From an uncultured Bacteroides sp. (lineage in GTDB: Bacteria > Bacteroidota > Bacteroidia > Bacteroidales > Bacteroidaceae), in contig CASDXG010000061.1 in assembly GCA_949285025.1 (NCBI GenBank), positions 1 to 55,126 on the forward strand: a DNA stretch of 55,126 nucleotides, read 5' to 3'. Under the pieces are notes generated by a model. That model worked only from the letters and a program-made list of their open reading frames with translations, did no database searches and had not been told where the DNA came from. How positions within the stretch are numbered: position 1 is the first letter of the stretch; the number at the start of each line of letters is the position of its first letter. A program made the position numbers and the translations under genes. Positions 1 through 8,758 of the stretch are shown here, piece after piece.

Positions 1-132
1 ACCACAACTGGGTGATTCATACATGGAGAAGTTTATCCAGGTTCCATACAAAATACCATCTCTAAGTCCGAAAGAGGTGGAGACATACGTCACATTGCTT
101 TTCTGTCAATCAATACTGGATAATACGCTTTT
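1..132 (+). pseudogene. KAP-type P-loop NTPase gene fragment, truncated at both ends
   Basis: The plus frame beginning at base 2 is open from the window edge and reads YMEKFIQVPYKIPSLSPKEV followed by ETYVTLLF. This resembles the segment after the Walker B strand in KAP-family P-loop NTPases (a D/YLEK-IIQ-PF-IP-L pattern followed by an E-Y-LLF helix). About 43 codons can be seen. From roughly base 130 the frame runs antisense into a response-regulator gene and loses family resemblance, so the NTPase is cut there. The upstream part lies outside the window. KAP ATPases are common in phage-defence loci such as Qat, but nothing here says which system this came from. Identification rests on a short motif match from memory. 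Confidence 0.5.
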
Positions 133-387
133 CAAGAAAGAATCCTTTGCAGACACAATGATAATTCCGACGGGATTCCGCTTGGAACGGATGTCGTGCA
201 GGATGTCCAACCCGTTGCCGCCCGGAAGCATCAGATCGAGCAGCACACAGTCGTAGTCGTAGAGGTTCACCTTCTCCCGTGCATCGCCGTAGGTAAACGC
301 CTGTTCGCACACATAGTGCTCGGAACTGAGGTACGCCACGATGTTGTCCGACAGTTCCCTTTCGTCTTCGATAATCAACAGTTTCAT
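106..387 (-). pseudogene. Truncated response regulator (receiver domain fragment)
   Basis: The first 80 or so residues are a good CheY-like receiver: acidic pocket EDE at residues 7-9, phospho-acceptor Asp in VLLDLMLP (about residue 51), and the conserved Ser/Ala-Lys pair in SAKDS near residue 80. A normal OmpR-type regulator continues with a D-K--GL--GADDYL-KPF segment and a winged-helix DNA-binding domain. Here the frame instead reads 10 unrelated residues after SAKDS and stops, exactly where the KAP-type fragment on the other strand ends. The start ATG overlaps the stop of the EamA gene upstream (ATGA), so the two genes were translationally coupled. Without the last helix, the Lys loop and the output domain it is unlikely to work. 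Confidence 0.8.
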
Positions 388-800
388 TTCAGTAACATAA
401 TGATGCTTCCGCAGGTTATCAACACCGCGCCCAAGATGACCTTCGGAGAGACTGGTTCTTTCAGGAACAGGAACGACAGGCAGATGGTGATGACTACGCT
501 TAGTTTGTCAATTGGAGCTACGCGGGACACATCGCCCGTCTGCAGCGCCTTGAAGTAGAATAGCCACGACAGGCCCGTAGCCGCGCCGCTTAACACGAGG
601 AATAACCATGAATGGCGCGGGATGTCCCTCACCTCATCCACGTGCGAACCGAATAACACAATGCCCCACGTGATGAACAATATCACCGTGGTACGTATGG
701 CAGTCGCCAAATCTGAATTGATGTCCCGGACTCCCACCTTGGCAAAGATGGCGGTCAGTGCGGCAAAGAATGCCGAAAGTAAGGCATAATATTTCCACAT
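384..800 (-). CDS. EamA/DMT-family small membrane transporter
   Basis: A 138-residue inner-membrane protein with about five hydrophobic segments (starting KYYALLSAFFAALTAIFAKVG). This is a half-size EamA (drug/metabolite transporter) domain; full DMT proteins carry two such repeats in about 300 residues, so this form presumably works as a dimer. The single EamA repeat ends naturally near GAVLITCGSIIMLL, so it does not look truncated. Substrate cannot be inferred. It overlaps the truncated response regulator by four bases (ATGA). A TAnnTTTG element lies about 30 bases upstream of the start. Confidence 0.8.
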   Translation of the reverse strand: MWKYYALLSAFFAALTAIFAKVGVRDINSDLATAIRTTVILFITWGIVLFGSHVDEVRDIPRHSWLFLVLSGAATGLSWLFYFKALQTGDVSRVAPIDKLSVVITICLSFLFLKEPVSPKVILGAVLITCGSIIMLLK

Positions 801-829
801 AATCAGAAAAATCTCTCCATAAATTTATG

Positions 830-837
830 CAAAAGTA
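830..837 (-). promoter_or_regulatory. Bacteroidota -7 element for the EamA gene
   Basis: TACTTTTG on the minus strand, matching TAnnTTTG, 30 bases before the EamA start. A second copy of the same octamer lies at 851-858, 13 bases further upstream; its TTTG could serve as an imperfect -33 or as a second promoter. The rest of the 801-954 gap shows no gene. Confidence 0.45.
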
Positions 838-954
838 TTGATATTAAAAACAAAAGTAGAGCAGGATTTTGTGGAAATTTTGAAGATTCATATTTTATTT
901 TCACCTTCCTCCGGTATTTGCGATTTCACATAAACATGCCGGAATAAGAACCTT

Positions 955-1419
955 TTATTTCATTTTGATAAAAATTTCATTCATACTTTCGAGGTTCATC
1001 GGGGTCATATCCACCAAATCCAGCGATTTCACCATGTGTAATGTTCCCTGCTTGTACGTTTGGAAATGCTCCGAAGCGATATGTTTTTTATAAGCATCCT
1101 GACTGGCATATATTTCAAGGATGCGTATCTGACACGAATCCCGTTTCTGTACCATCGGGTAAATGGCGATTACACCCGGCTCCTTGCGGACGGACTCTGC
1201 TCCCACTTTCCGGACGAACGACAGATATTCATCCAGATATTCGGGATATACCTCAATCTCGGAAATACGTACCAACATTTCATGTCCCGGTACATTATTA
1301 ACCGTGTCACATTCCATATTCATCTTATTTTGATTGTTAGAAACGTTCTGTTTGGCTTGAATCGTTGCCATCATAAGCGTGGCCAGCAGCATCAGTGGGA
1401 TTAAGAATAACTTTTTCAT
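955..1419 (-). CDS. Secreted ABM-domain (antibiotic biosynthesis monooxygenase-like) protein
   Basis: 154 residues. An N-terminal signal peptide (KKLFLIPLMLLATLMMATIQA) implies export to the periplasm. The mature part from about residue 50 is a single ABM ferredoxin-like fold: VRISEIEVYPEYLDEYLSFV, then EPGVIAIYP, then the closing EIYASQDAYKKHIASEHFQTYK stretch typical of YgiN/quinol-monooxygenase-like proteins. The conserved His-x-x-x-x-His-F pattern is present. Members of the family oxidise quinols or aromatic polyketides without cofactors, but many are uncharacterised and the substrate here is unknown. It follows the 71-residue gene by 17 bases and is probably co-transcribed with it, divergent from the AraC regulator. 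Confidence 0.75.
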   Translation of the reverse strand: MKKLFLIPLMLLATLMMATIQAKQNVSNNQNKMNMECDTVNNVPGHEMLVRISEIEVYPEYLDEYLSFVRKVGAESVRKEPGVIAIYPMVQKRDSCQIRILEIYASQDAYKKHIASEHFQTYKQGTLHMVKSLDLVDMTPMNLESMNEIFIKMK

Positions 1420-1436
1420 ATCTTCTTCCTGTTTTA

Positions 1437-1652
1437 TTATATCTTACCGTTTTTTACCAATCCCCTCATGATTTCCATTTCGTTATTCTCTAAAGTGAAA
1501 GAAATCACTTTCCTGCCGGCTTCTTCTATCCTTCCGTCTTGCGCAAGGAAACATTGCACGATTTCCTGCGGGGTGCTGTGGTAGCGGTCTGCCAAAAAGC
1601 CGACTACTTCGTCTTCGTACAATTCTGTCGGGATGTTCATTTGTCTTTCCAT
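1437..1652 (-). CDS. Small hypothetical protein upstream of the ABM gene
   Basis: 71 residues, acidic, predicted soluble and mostly helical (pattern EDEVVGFLADRYHSTPQEIV, then FTLENNEMEIMRGL). No family is recognised. Support for being real: a TAnnTTTG element 30 bases upstream, a 17-base gap to the ABM gene in the same direction, and normal codon use. An internal ATG at codon 5 is an alternative start. The HSTPQEIV segment looks like a small helix-turn-helix or docking helix, but this is only an impression. Confidence 0.6.
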   Translation of the reverse strand: MERQMNIPTELYEDEVVGFLADRYHSTPQEIVQCFLAQDGRIEEAGRKVISFTLENNEMEIMRGLVKNGKI

Positions 1653-1681
1653 TATTCAAATTCTTCTTTTGTTTGTTGATG

Positions 1682-1689
1682 CAAAGTTA
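1682..1689 (-). promoter_or_regulatory. Bacteroidota -7 element for the 71-residue gene/ABM operon
   Basis: TAACTTTG on the minus strand (TAnnTTTG). No good -33 TTTG at the usual distance. It lies in the 167-base divergent region shared with the AraC gene. Confidence 0.45.
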
Positions 1690-1785
1690 TAGCCCGGCTT
1701 CGAAGTGAGCGTAACAATAAGTGGGCAGTTCGTGCCTTTTTTACAGATTTTCGGCTATAAGGGACCCTGTTTGATGGAATTTCTT

Positions 1786-1793
1786 TATTTTTG
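1786..1793 (+). promoter_or_regulatory. Bacteroidota -7 element for the AraC-family gene
   Basis: TATTTTTG (TAnnTTTG) 26 bases before the AraC-family start codon; a TTTG at 1770-1773 is too close (12-base spacer) for a canonical -33. Confidence 0.5.
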
Positions 1794-1819
1794 TAACCAT
1801 ACAACCTTTAGGCAGCAAG

Positions 1820-2728
1820 ATGACGAAGATAATGAAAATCAGGAATGTGGGTGACTATAGCCGCTATCTCGGATACGTGGAACAGCACCCGTTGGTCTGC
1901 GTTATCGACTATACAGAGGTGTCTCCCGTGCGTCACAGTCTGAATAATTACAGCGTGTATGGTATCTTTTTCCACGACGAGGCGGAGATAGATCTTGCCT
2001 ACGGTTGCGGTAAGTATGACTACAAGAAAGGTACGGTTATCTGCGTGGCTCCCGGACAGGTGGGCGGCAAGGAGGACAACGGCGAAGAGGTAATGCTGAC
2101 GGGCTGGGCGCTTCTGTTTCATCCTGACCTGCTGCACGGCACTCCGCTGGAGAAGTCCATCAAGAATTACTCTTTCTTTGACTATCGCGTCAATGAAGCC
2201 CTCCACATGACCGACGAGGAGCACGACATCCTTGCCTCGCTGATGCGCCAGATGCGTGAAGAGTTAGGAAAGATGCACGACGAGTTGCAGGATACTATCA
2301 TCGTGGGCTACATTGAACTGGTGCTGAACTTCTGCCAACGTTTCTATAATCGCCAGTTTATCACCCGCAAATTAGAGAATTCGGACATACTGATGCGGTT
2401 CAACAAACTGCTGCAGTGCTATTACGAAGAGAAGCGGCAACTGACGCTTGGATTGCCAACCGTGCAGTATTGTGCCGACAAACTCTGCATGTCACCTAAT
2501 TATTTCGGTGATATGTTCAAGAAGATGACGGGTGACACCGCCAGTGATCATATCCGGAAATACGTCATCCGATTGGCAAAGAATGAGCTTGCCGGAGGAA
2601 CATCCATTGCGCAAGTAGCCTATGAATTGGGATTCGAATATTCCCAACATTTCAGCCGGATGTTTAAGAAGCAGATGGGAATCACTCCGTCAGAATACTG
2701 TCAGAGATTATTTTCTTCGACAAAATAA
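1820..2728 (+). CDS. AraC-family transcriptional regulator
   Basis: 302 residues. The N-terminal two thirds is a variable cupin-like sensory region. The C-terminal ~100 residues is an AraC/XylS double helix-turn-helix: first HTH around LPTVQYCADKLCMSPNYFGDMFKK, second around SIAQVAYELGFEYSQHFSRMFKK followed by the family-closing MGITPSEY. It is transcribed divergently from the small-gene/ABM operon and convergently towards the RND permease, so those operons are the obvious candidate targets; efflux control by a neighbouring AraC protein is common in Bacteroidales. Its inducer is unknown. Start taken as the first ATG; an ATG four codons later is possible. Confidence 0.85.
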   Translation: MTKIMKIRNVGDYSRYLGYVEQHPLVCVIDYTEVSPVRHSLNNYSVYGIFFHDEAEIDLAYGCGKYDYKKGTVICVAPGQVGGKEDNGEEVMLTGWALLFHPDLLHGTPLEKSIKNYSFFDYRVNEALHMTDEEHDILASLMRQMREELGKMHDELQDTIIVGYIELVLNFCQRFYNRQFITRKLENSDILMRFNKLLQCYYEEKRQLTLGLPTVQYCADKLCMSPNYFGDMFKKMTGDTASDHIRKYVIRLAKNELAGGTSIAQVAYELGFEYSQHFSRMFKKQMGITPSEYCQRLFSSTK

Positions 2729-2776
2729 ATCGGCATATATTGTAAATTCCCTGTTTTATGTAGACCCTTCTATAGA

Positions 2777-5700
2777 TTACCTGCCTTTCCCATAAATGCC
2801 TCTCATCAATGTTGGTAACACAATAAGCAGCAACGGCAAACCCACCACGAATCCGCCTATCACCGCCACTGCCAATGGTTGCTGCATCTGTGCGCCCATC
2901 CCCAAGCCGAGGGCAAGCGGCATCAGAGCAAGCACGGCACCGATGGCGGTCATCAGTTTGGGGCGGATGCGGAGGGCGATGGCATAATCCACCGCTTCCT
3001 CCACCGTGCCGCCGTTCCTGCGGTTGGTCTTGTATTGCCAGACGGTGAAGATGCTGTTCTCTGCCAAGATGCCAACTATCATGATGATGCCCGTGTAGCT
3101 GCTGACATTGAGCGGCACTCCTGTTATCCAAAGGGCGAGCAGGCAGCCGCAGATGCCCATCAGCGAGATGAACAACACAGCAAGCGATATGCGCCATTCG
3201 CGCAGAAGGAACATCAGCACCGTAAGTACCAATAAGGTAGCAAGAAGCAGGATGGTGGCCAGTTCGCGAAACGACTGCTGCTGCTCGGAGTATGCGCCGC
3301 CGAAGGAAATGCTGTAACCGGACGGCAGGTGCAGTTGCTGTTTGAACTTCTGTTGCAAGTCACTAACTGCATTACCCAAGTCGCGATCCTCCAAGCGGGC
3401 GGTCAAGGTGATGTTGCTCTTCAAATCCTCGCGCCGTTGCTCTATCTCGCCGGGGTTCACCTTGACCGTGCAGAAGGTTTCAAGCGGACGGACTGAACCA
3501 TCGGGCAGGAAAATGGGTTGGCGGCGTAGGAGTTCTGGAGAATTGTCGGGGAAGTCGGTGAAGCGCAGGAGAATGCGGCGCATCTGCTCGCCGTCCTGTA
3601 CGGAGCCGATTTGCAGTCCGCCCGTCATAGCTGCTTGAGCAGGATGTGGCTCGATGACATTCGCTTGACCGGACAAGGGGATGCCGCCCGTATAAGCTTG
3701 CAACTGTTCTTGAAAATCGGTCAATGTGATGCCGAACTGCGAGAGTTTGTCCTCATCGGGAATGAACACGAGAGAAGCTCCGGCAGGCACCAGTCCATTG
3801 TCGATGTCCACCACGCCGGATACAGACTGCATAATCTTCTCCGCCCGCGCCGCTATCTTTTGCAGAGAAACATAGTCGTCGCCGAATATCTTTACCTCAA
3901 TAGGTTGCGGTGTGCTCATCAGGTCGCCTAAGAGATCGGCGATGCGTTGCCCGAAGCTGATGGTCATTAATGGTACGGCTTGCGAGATACTGCGGCGCAA
4001 GTCGCTGATGACTTCGGGCGTGGTCTTGCTTCGGTCTTTCTTCAATTGGATGAGGTAGTCGCCAAAGTTGGTCGGTCGGGTCTTGAACGACATGCCGAGA
4101 GCCGTGCGGCGTGAATAGGTCTCCACATCGGGATGTGCCAAGATGATGCGCTCCATCTGACGGCACAGGCGGTCGGTCTCCTCGATGTCTGTGCCTGACG
4201 GGGAACGATAGTCGAGCACAATAGTCCCCTCGTCCAAGTCGGGCAAGAAGCCGGAAGCCAACTGTGTGGAGGCATACCAGCCGCCGAAGCCCAGCAACAG
4301 GACGAAACAAGCGGCAACGGCAGGCTTCCTATATATAAAGGTAAGGAAATGCACCTTGCGGATGGATGCCTCTTCCTGTTCCTTTGCATCCAATGATTTC
4401 GGACGCAACCGCTTCTTGTAGCCTGTTATCAAATGGAGTACAGGGAGCAAGAGCCACGTGACGAGGAACGATGCTACCATTGTGAGCTGCATCGTGTCGG
4501 AGAGTTCCTTGAAGAAGCTTCCACCCAGTCCGCTCATCAGTCGGAAAGGAAAGTGAATGACGATAGTCGCCAGCGAAGAGGCTACCATTGCCGGGAACAA
4601 TCCTTTTATGGCGTGGCGCACCACGGTGAAGCGGTCTTCATCGGGACGCTCCTCGTGCTCGCGGTATATCTGTTCGATGATGACAATGGCATCGTCGATA
4701 ATCAGGCCGACCGATGCCGCCATTGCGCCGAGCGATATCACGTTGATAGTGATTTCCGCCAAGTAGCAGAGTAGGATGCTGAATGCCACCGTGACAGGAA
4801 TGGTCAGCATCACCACAAGACTCGACCGCCAAGAGCGCAGGAACAGCACCATTACCACAAGGGCAAGGAACAGCCTTTCGTAGATGGTTTTCAAGACGCT
4901 GTGGATGCTGTCGCCCACGAAGGCACTTTGATTGTAATAGGGTTTCAGTTCGTAGCCGTCGGGAAGCTGGGCGCGTATCTCCTCCGCCTTGGCTTCCACA
5001 TCCTTGGCAAAGGTCAGCAGATTGATGCCGGGCTGTTTCACAAGGTCTATCAATACGGCATCCCTGCCATCGGCGTTGATTTTGAGGAACTCCTGTTGCT
5101 CCTGTATCTCCACTTCGGCGAAGTCCCGCAGGCGGATGATGCGTTTGCCGTCATTGCGGATGACGACTGTCTTCAATTCCTCCAAACCGTCGATGCGTGT
5201 GTCGGTCAGCGAGAGATAGAGGCGGTTGTAGTCCGCCACCTGTCCATTGCCCAGCACGAAGTTGGTGCGGCTGAACGCTTCCTTTATCTGTGCGGGCGTG
5301 ATGCCCAAGGCGGACATCTTCATCGGGTCGGGCTTGAAGACAAACTCCTTCGCCTTGCCGCCGCGCACCACCACGTTGCTGATGCCGCTGACCTGCGAGA
5401 ACATGGGGCGCACCACGAGGTTGCCCACATCGCGCAGGGCAATGCGGCTGTGCGTGTCGCTCTCCAACGTGAAGCCGTACACGGGAAGAGCGACTGGTTC
5501 ATCGCCTCGGTGGAGATGACCGTCCCGGCGGGCAGGAAGTTCTTTATCTCGTTGATGCGGCTCTCCAACTGGGTCTTCAGGGCATAGATATCCAGTCCCC
5601 ATTGGAAATATACATCAATCACGCAACTGCCCCGCGAGGTGCTGCTCTTGACCACGGTCGTGCCCTGCACCTTCTTCACGGCACTTTCCAGCGGCTTGGC

Positions 5701-5898
5701 CACGGTAATCATCATCCGATCCACAGGCTGCTGTCCGGCATCGGCTATGACGGTGATGCGGGGGAATAGCACTTCGGGAAACAAGTTGGTTTGCATCTGG
5801 GTGTAGCAATAAAACCCTGCGAGCAGGAGCAGCACACCCACAAAGAGAATGGGCTTGGCGTAAAGCTGATGAAAACTTTGTCTGTGAATCTTGTCCAT
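2777..5898 (-). pseudogene. RND efflux permease (inner membrane), frameshifted
   Basis: Encodes an AcrB/CusA-type RND pump of about 1040 residues, but in two frames. The first 140 codons (from base 5898) give the first transmembrane helix (PILFVGVLLLLAGFYCYTQ) and the start of the first porter domain. At the CCC run 5483-5485 the frame shifts: TCG CTC TTC CCG TGT reads SLFPC and then nonsense, whereas one extra C restores SLFPVYGFTLESD and the rest of the protein to base 2777. The downstream part has the characteristic GLIIDDAIVIIEQIY helix with its paired Asp, and two blocks of six membrane helices. Either a real inactivating deletion or a sequencing error in a homopolymer. Third gene of the TolC-adaptor-permease operon, nine bases after the adaptor. 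Confidence 0.85.
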
Positions 5899-5907
5899 AA
5901 TTGTGCC

Positions 5908-6789
5908 TTATTGATTTACTGTTACTCGTGCCTTGTCCTCTAATCCGTATCCACCTGTGGCGATGATGCAGTCTTCCGGCGAGAGGCTTGGCGAAAGGAT
6001 TTCGATACTGTCTGCCGTGCTATTACCTATGCTTATAGGAATTCGTACGGCCGTGCTGTCCGTGTCAAGACGCATCACCCAATGCTTTGTCAGCGTCTCG
6101 TCGCTCAGTACAGCGGATTTGGGCAGCAGGGTTGTCCCCTCGAATGTGTTTCGGGAAGTGAAGACGGCTTTCACGTTCATCCCTTCTGGCAGGAAGGGAA
6201 CATCGGCTGTGGCAACGACCCGCTGTGATTGTGAAACAGAATTCATTTCCGCCAATGGGAATTGTACGGCGCCCGTAAAGCGTGTGCCGTCGGGCAGTTC
6301 CAACGTACAATGATTCCCAGCTTTGGCATACGCCCGTTGCTCGTAAGGAACATTGATTTCAAAGACCAAGCTTGTCGCTTCAACGATAGTGCAAAGCACG
6401 GTGCCTTCTGGCACATAGCTCCCCGTTTGCGCCATCACGCCAAGTACGATGCCACTTTGCTCCGCCTTTATCTCAATCACTTTCCCATTATTTCCCAATG
6501 CGTGTTGTTCTTTGCTCTGCAAGCGGTAGAGCAGTTGCCCGGCTTGTACCCTCGTGCCGGGCTTCACCCGTGCTTCCGTGACGAAGGAGGGTATCGGAGC
6601 AAACACGGTCGTTTTGCTCTGATAGACGGTAGTTGCCGTGAGGACGGTTTCTTGCGGGAGGCACCCACGGACGGGATGTGCCAGGGTGACTTCCGTGACT
6701 GGCTGCGCTTTGGATTGGTTTTCTGTCTGTCCGCTGCCGCAAGCGGTTAAACAGAGTGCAAGCGCAGATAGAATGTGTATTGTTTTCAT
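5908..6789 (-). CDS. RND efflux periplasmic adaptor (membrane fusion protein), lipoprotein
   Basis: 293 residues from the ATG at 6789, chosen because it gives a clean lipoprotein signal (KTIHILSALALCLTACGSG, lipobox LTAC, acylated Cys about residue 17). An upstream ATG at 6828 would place 13 extra residues before it and overlap the TolC gene. The body has the biotinyl-lipoyl-like hairpin pieces (VKPGTRVQAGQLLYRL and IKAEQSGIVLGVMAQTGSYV) and beta-barrel segments of HlyD-type adaptors, shorter than usual because the coiled-coil hairpin is minimal. It should link the inner-membrane permease to the TolC-like channel. Located 26 bases after the TolC gene and 9 before the permease. Confidence 0.85.
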   Translation of the reverse strand: MKTIHILSALALCLTACGSGQTENQSKAQPVTEVTLAHPVRGCLPQETVLTATTVYQSKTTVFAPIPSFVTEARVKPGTRVQAGQLLYRLQSKEQHALGNNGKVIEIKAEQSGIVLGVMAQTGSYVPEGTVLCTIVEATSLVFEINVPYEQRAYAKAGNHCTLELPDGTRFTGAVQFPLAEMNSVSQSQRVVATADVPFLPEGMNVKAVFTSRNTFEGTTLLPKSAVLSDETLTKHWVMRLDTDSTAVRIPISIGNSTADSIEILSPSLSPEDCIIATGGYGLEDKARVTVNQ

Positions 6790-6815
6790 ATCGTTTCTTG
6801 TTGAGAGGATGAATT

Positions 6816-8099
6816 TTAATGATTCCAATAATTATAAGTCGCTATGATCAGATGGCGATTTGTCTGGAGTAATAGTGTGTCCCTTTCTGCCTGTATCTTA
6901 TTACGCAGGACGGTGATGTAATCAAGAACGGACACCTGTCCTTCTTCCACTTCTTTGGCATAAGCGGAAAGCACCTTATCATATTCTTCCAACTGCCGCC
7001 GCAAGATTTCCGCCCGGCGGTTGTACTTGTCCAGTTCGGCGAGGCATTGACGGAGGCGCATTTGGCGTTGATACTCGGCGTTCTCCTTATAGGTACGTAT
7101 GCTTTGTTGTTGCCACGTGACCTGCCGTTCCTTCCAACGCTTCTGCTTGCCATCGAATATCGTCCAACGGAAGGTAAGTCCCGCGCTCCACCCGAAGTGG
7201 CGGTACCATCCGGTGAAGTCACCTACTTGCAGGCCGACGTTCACGAAAAGATCCAGTCGAGGCTTATATTGCAGGTTGAACGAGCGCAACGATGCCGCTG
7301 TGTTCAGGCTATTCAGCCGGTATTGTTCCGTGAAGAGGCTATTATATAAATAAGGTGTATGCAGTTCCACGCCGACATTCACCAACGGCACGTCCGTTGT
7401 ATCCTCAATGCCGCATAGCAAGTTCAAGTCCATCAGGTGCGTGTGATAGGATTGCCGGGCAGAGAGGCGCAGTTCCTCGTTCGCCTCCCTCTCGATGGCG
7501 AGCAGGCGCAAGTCCGATTCCTTTGCCAACCCGTTCTCCACCAACCGTGCGACTATCTCTTCCTGACGCACGAGCACCGCGCCGACAGAATCGGCAAACG
7601 CCTTCTGCGTCTGGTCGAGCAGGCAAAGCAGGTATTGTTCCGTCACGGCACGCTCCAACTGATGCTCTTCCAAGCGGATATAGTTGCGGGCTATCTCCGT
7701 GTTTATCCGTGACTGCTCCTGCGCCACCTTGTAGGACGAGTTGCCCAACAAAGGCTGTGTCCACGTCACCCCGGCGTGGAGGAATCCGCTACTTTCACCG
7801 AGATCATAACCGTAATAATCCACTGCATCCCGTGCGTTCCATTGGAAGGAAGTCCGCCCGCCCTTCTTGGACACAATCGGCACGAACAGGTAATCCCCGT
7901 TTACCTCCAGCCGGGAATGGCGATACATCACCTTCAGCCGTTGCAACTCGTCCTGCTCGATTCGCATCCGGTTGCGATAATCGTTCAGCAATGGGCTGTT
8001 CTGCTTGGCTGTCTCTATATAATAAAATAAAGAGTTCCCTTGCCCGTAGGCAGCAATGCTGAGAATAAAGAAGATCCCCAATAATACAATATGCTTCAT
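6816..8099 (-). CDS. TolC-family outer membrane efflux protein
   Basis: 427 residues with a signal peptide (KHIVLLGIFFILSIAAYGQ). The rest is two repeats of long amphipathic helices plus beta strands typical of OEP/TolC proteins: YIETAKQNSPLLNDYRNRM at the start of the first repeat, and EVEEGQVSVLDYITVLRNKI, the family signature for the second helical hairpin, near the end. First gene of the efflux operon, intact. A TAnnTTTG element sits 20 bases upstream of the start codon. With the permease frameshifted, the operon may be non-functional in this strain unless the frameshift is an error. Confidence 0.85.
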   Translation of the reverse strand: MKHIVLLGIFFILSIAAYGQGNSLFYYIETAKQNSPLLNDYRNRMRIEQDELQRLKVMYRHSRLEVNGDYLFVPIVSKKGGRTSFQWNARDAVDYYGYDLGESSGFLHAGVTWTQPLLGNSSYKVAQEQSRINTEIARNYIRLEEHQLERAVTEQYLLCLLDQTQKAFADSVGAVLVRQEEIVARLVENGLAKESDLRLLAIEREANEELRLSARQSYHTHLMDLNLLCGIEDTTDVPLVNVGVELHTPYLYNSLFTEQYRLNSLNTAASLRSFNLQYKPRLDLFVNVGLQVGDFTGWYRHFGWSAGLTFRWTIFDGKQKRWKERQVTWQQQSIRTYKENAEYQRQMRLRQCLAELDKYNRRAEILRRQLEEYDKVLSAYAKEVEEGQVSVLDYITVLRNKIQAERDTLLLQTNRHLIIATYNYWNH

Positions 8100-8118
8100 A
8101 TCCTGCTATGTTTTTCGG

Positions 8119-8126
8119 CAAAAGTA
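8119..8126 (-). promoter_or_regulatory. Bacteroidota -7 element for the efflux operon
   Basis: TACTTTTG on the minus strand, 20 bases before the TolC-like start; no clear -33 TTTG. Confidence 0.5.
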
Positions 8127-8758
8127 GGACGGGAGTTTGGGGAAAGTTTGAAGATAACGGAACATGCTTGTCTTAACCTATATCTTGCTCCAAGTGTGGA
8201 GTCAAAGTGATATATCAACATTGTTTCGATCGGGACGGTGGCTAAACTTGAGTTAGTTATCTTCATTCTTGGATATGCGACATATTTCGTAGAGAAGAGT
8301 GGAAAATAACTGATAGACTGAAGGAATACGAATATCGTATATGATTGTGAAGGAGAAGCACTATAGTAGTTAAACGTAACAGTGTCAGATTTGTATTGAG
8401 GAGGCAGATCAAATTTCGATGATAAGAAAAGATGGAGCAAGATATAATGTATCCAAAAAAACTTTATATTTACAGACAAATTTTATGATATCATAGCATG
8501 GGGATAATTTTGTATGTCTCGTTATTCCCTTGGTAAAAGAGGCTTGGATTTTAGATAAAATGAGAGAGAAAAGCTAAATATTTGATGTTTGCGATAGGAA
8601 TGATGGAGTAAGAAAAAGATTGTTGTAATGAACAATTTCGGTTGTTTAACAGATTATTCCTTTCGGATAATTCATGGAAAAAGGATTTGTTGTTTTTATG
8701 TTAAATAAAGGATGAAGATAGCGTCGGACAAATTTTAAGGTGAGAGTATTTATTGAAT
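8127..8758. other. A+T-rich intergenic stretch, no gene recognised
   Basis: About 630 bases between the efflux operon promoter and the methyltransferase. Very A+T rich compared with the efflux genes to its left. Only short interrupted frames occur; the longest, on the minus strand over about 8153-8479, has no recognisable domain, biased composition, and no ribosome-site or promoter support. I see no terminal repeats, tRNA or terminator hairpin. It probably carries the promoter of the restriction-modification pair and may be decayed transferred DNA. Confidence 0.5.

Noticed and set aside
133-256. Continuation of the KAP-like plus frame to base 256
   Set aside because: Beyond about base 130 it is antisense to a recognisable receiver domain, so it is not KAP sequence.
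5480-5490. Programmed ribosomal frameshift in the RND gene
   Set aside because: No slippery heptamer or downstream structure is evident, and RND pumps are not known to use recoding; mutation or error is simpler.
4901-5587. Plus-strand open frame of 228 codons, His/Leu/Val rich
   Set aside because: Antisense of the RND permease; the permease frame shows clear conserved motifs.
7355-8062. Plus-strand open frame of 235 codons, Arg/Pro/Ser rich
   Set aside because: Antisense to the TolC gene in a G+C-rich stretch; biased composition.
8096-8479. Minus-strand open frame of 127 codons
   Set aside because: Overlaps the TolC start and its promoter; composition typical of random A+T-rich DNA; no family.
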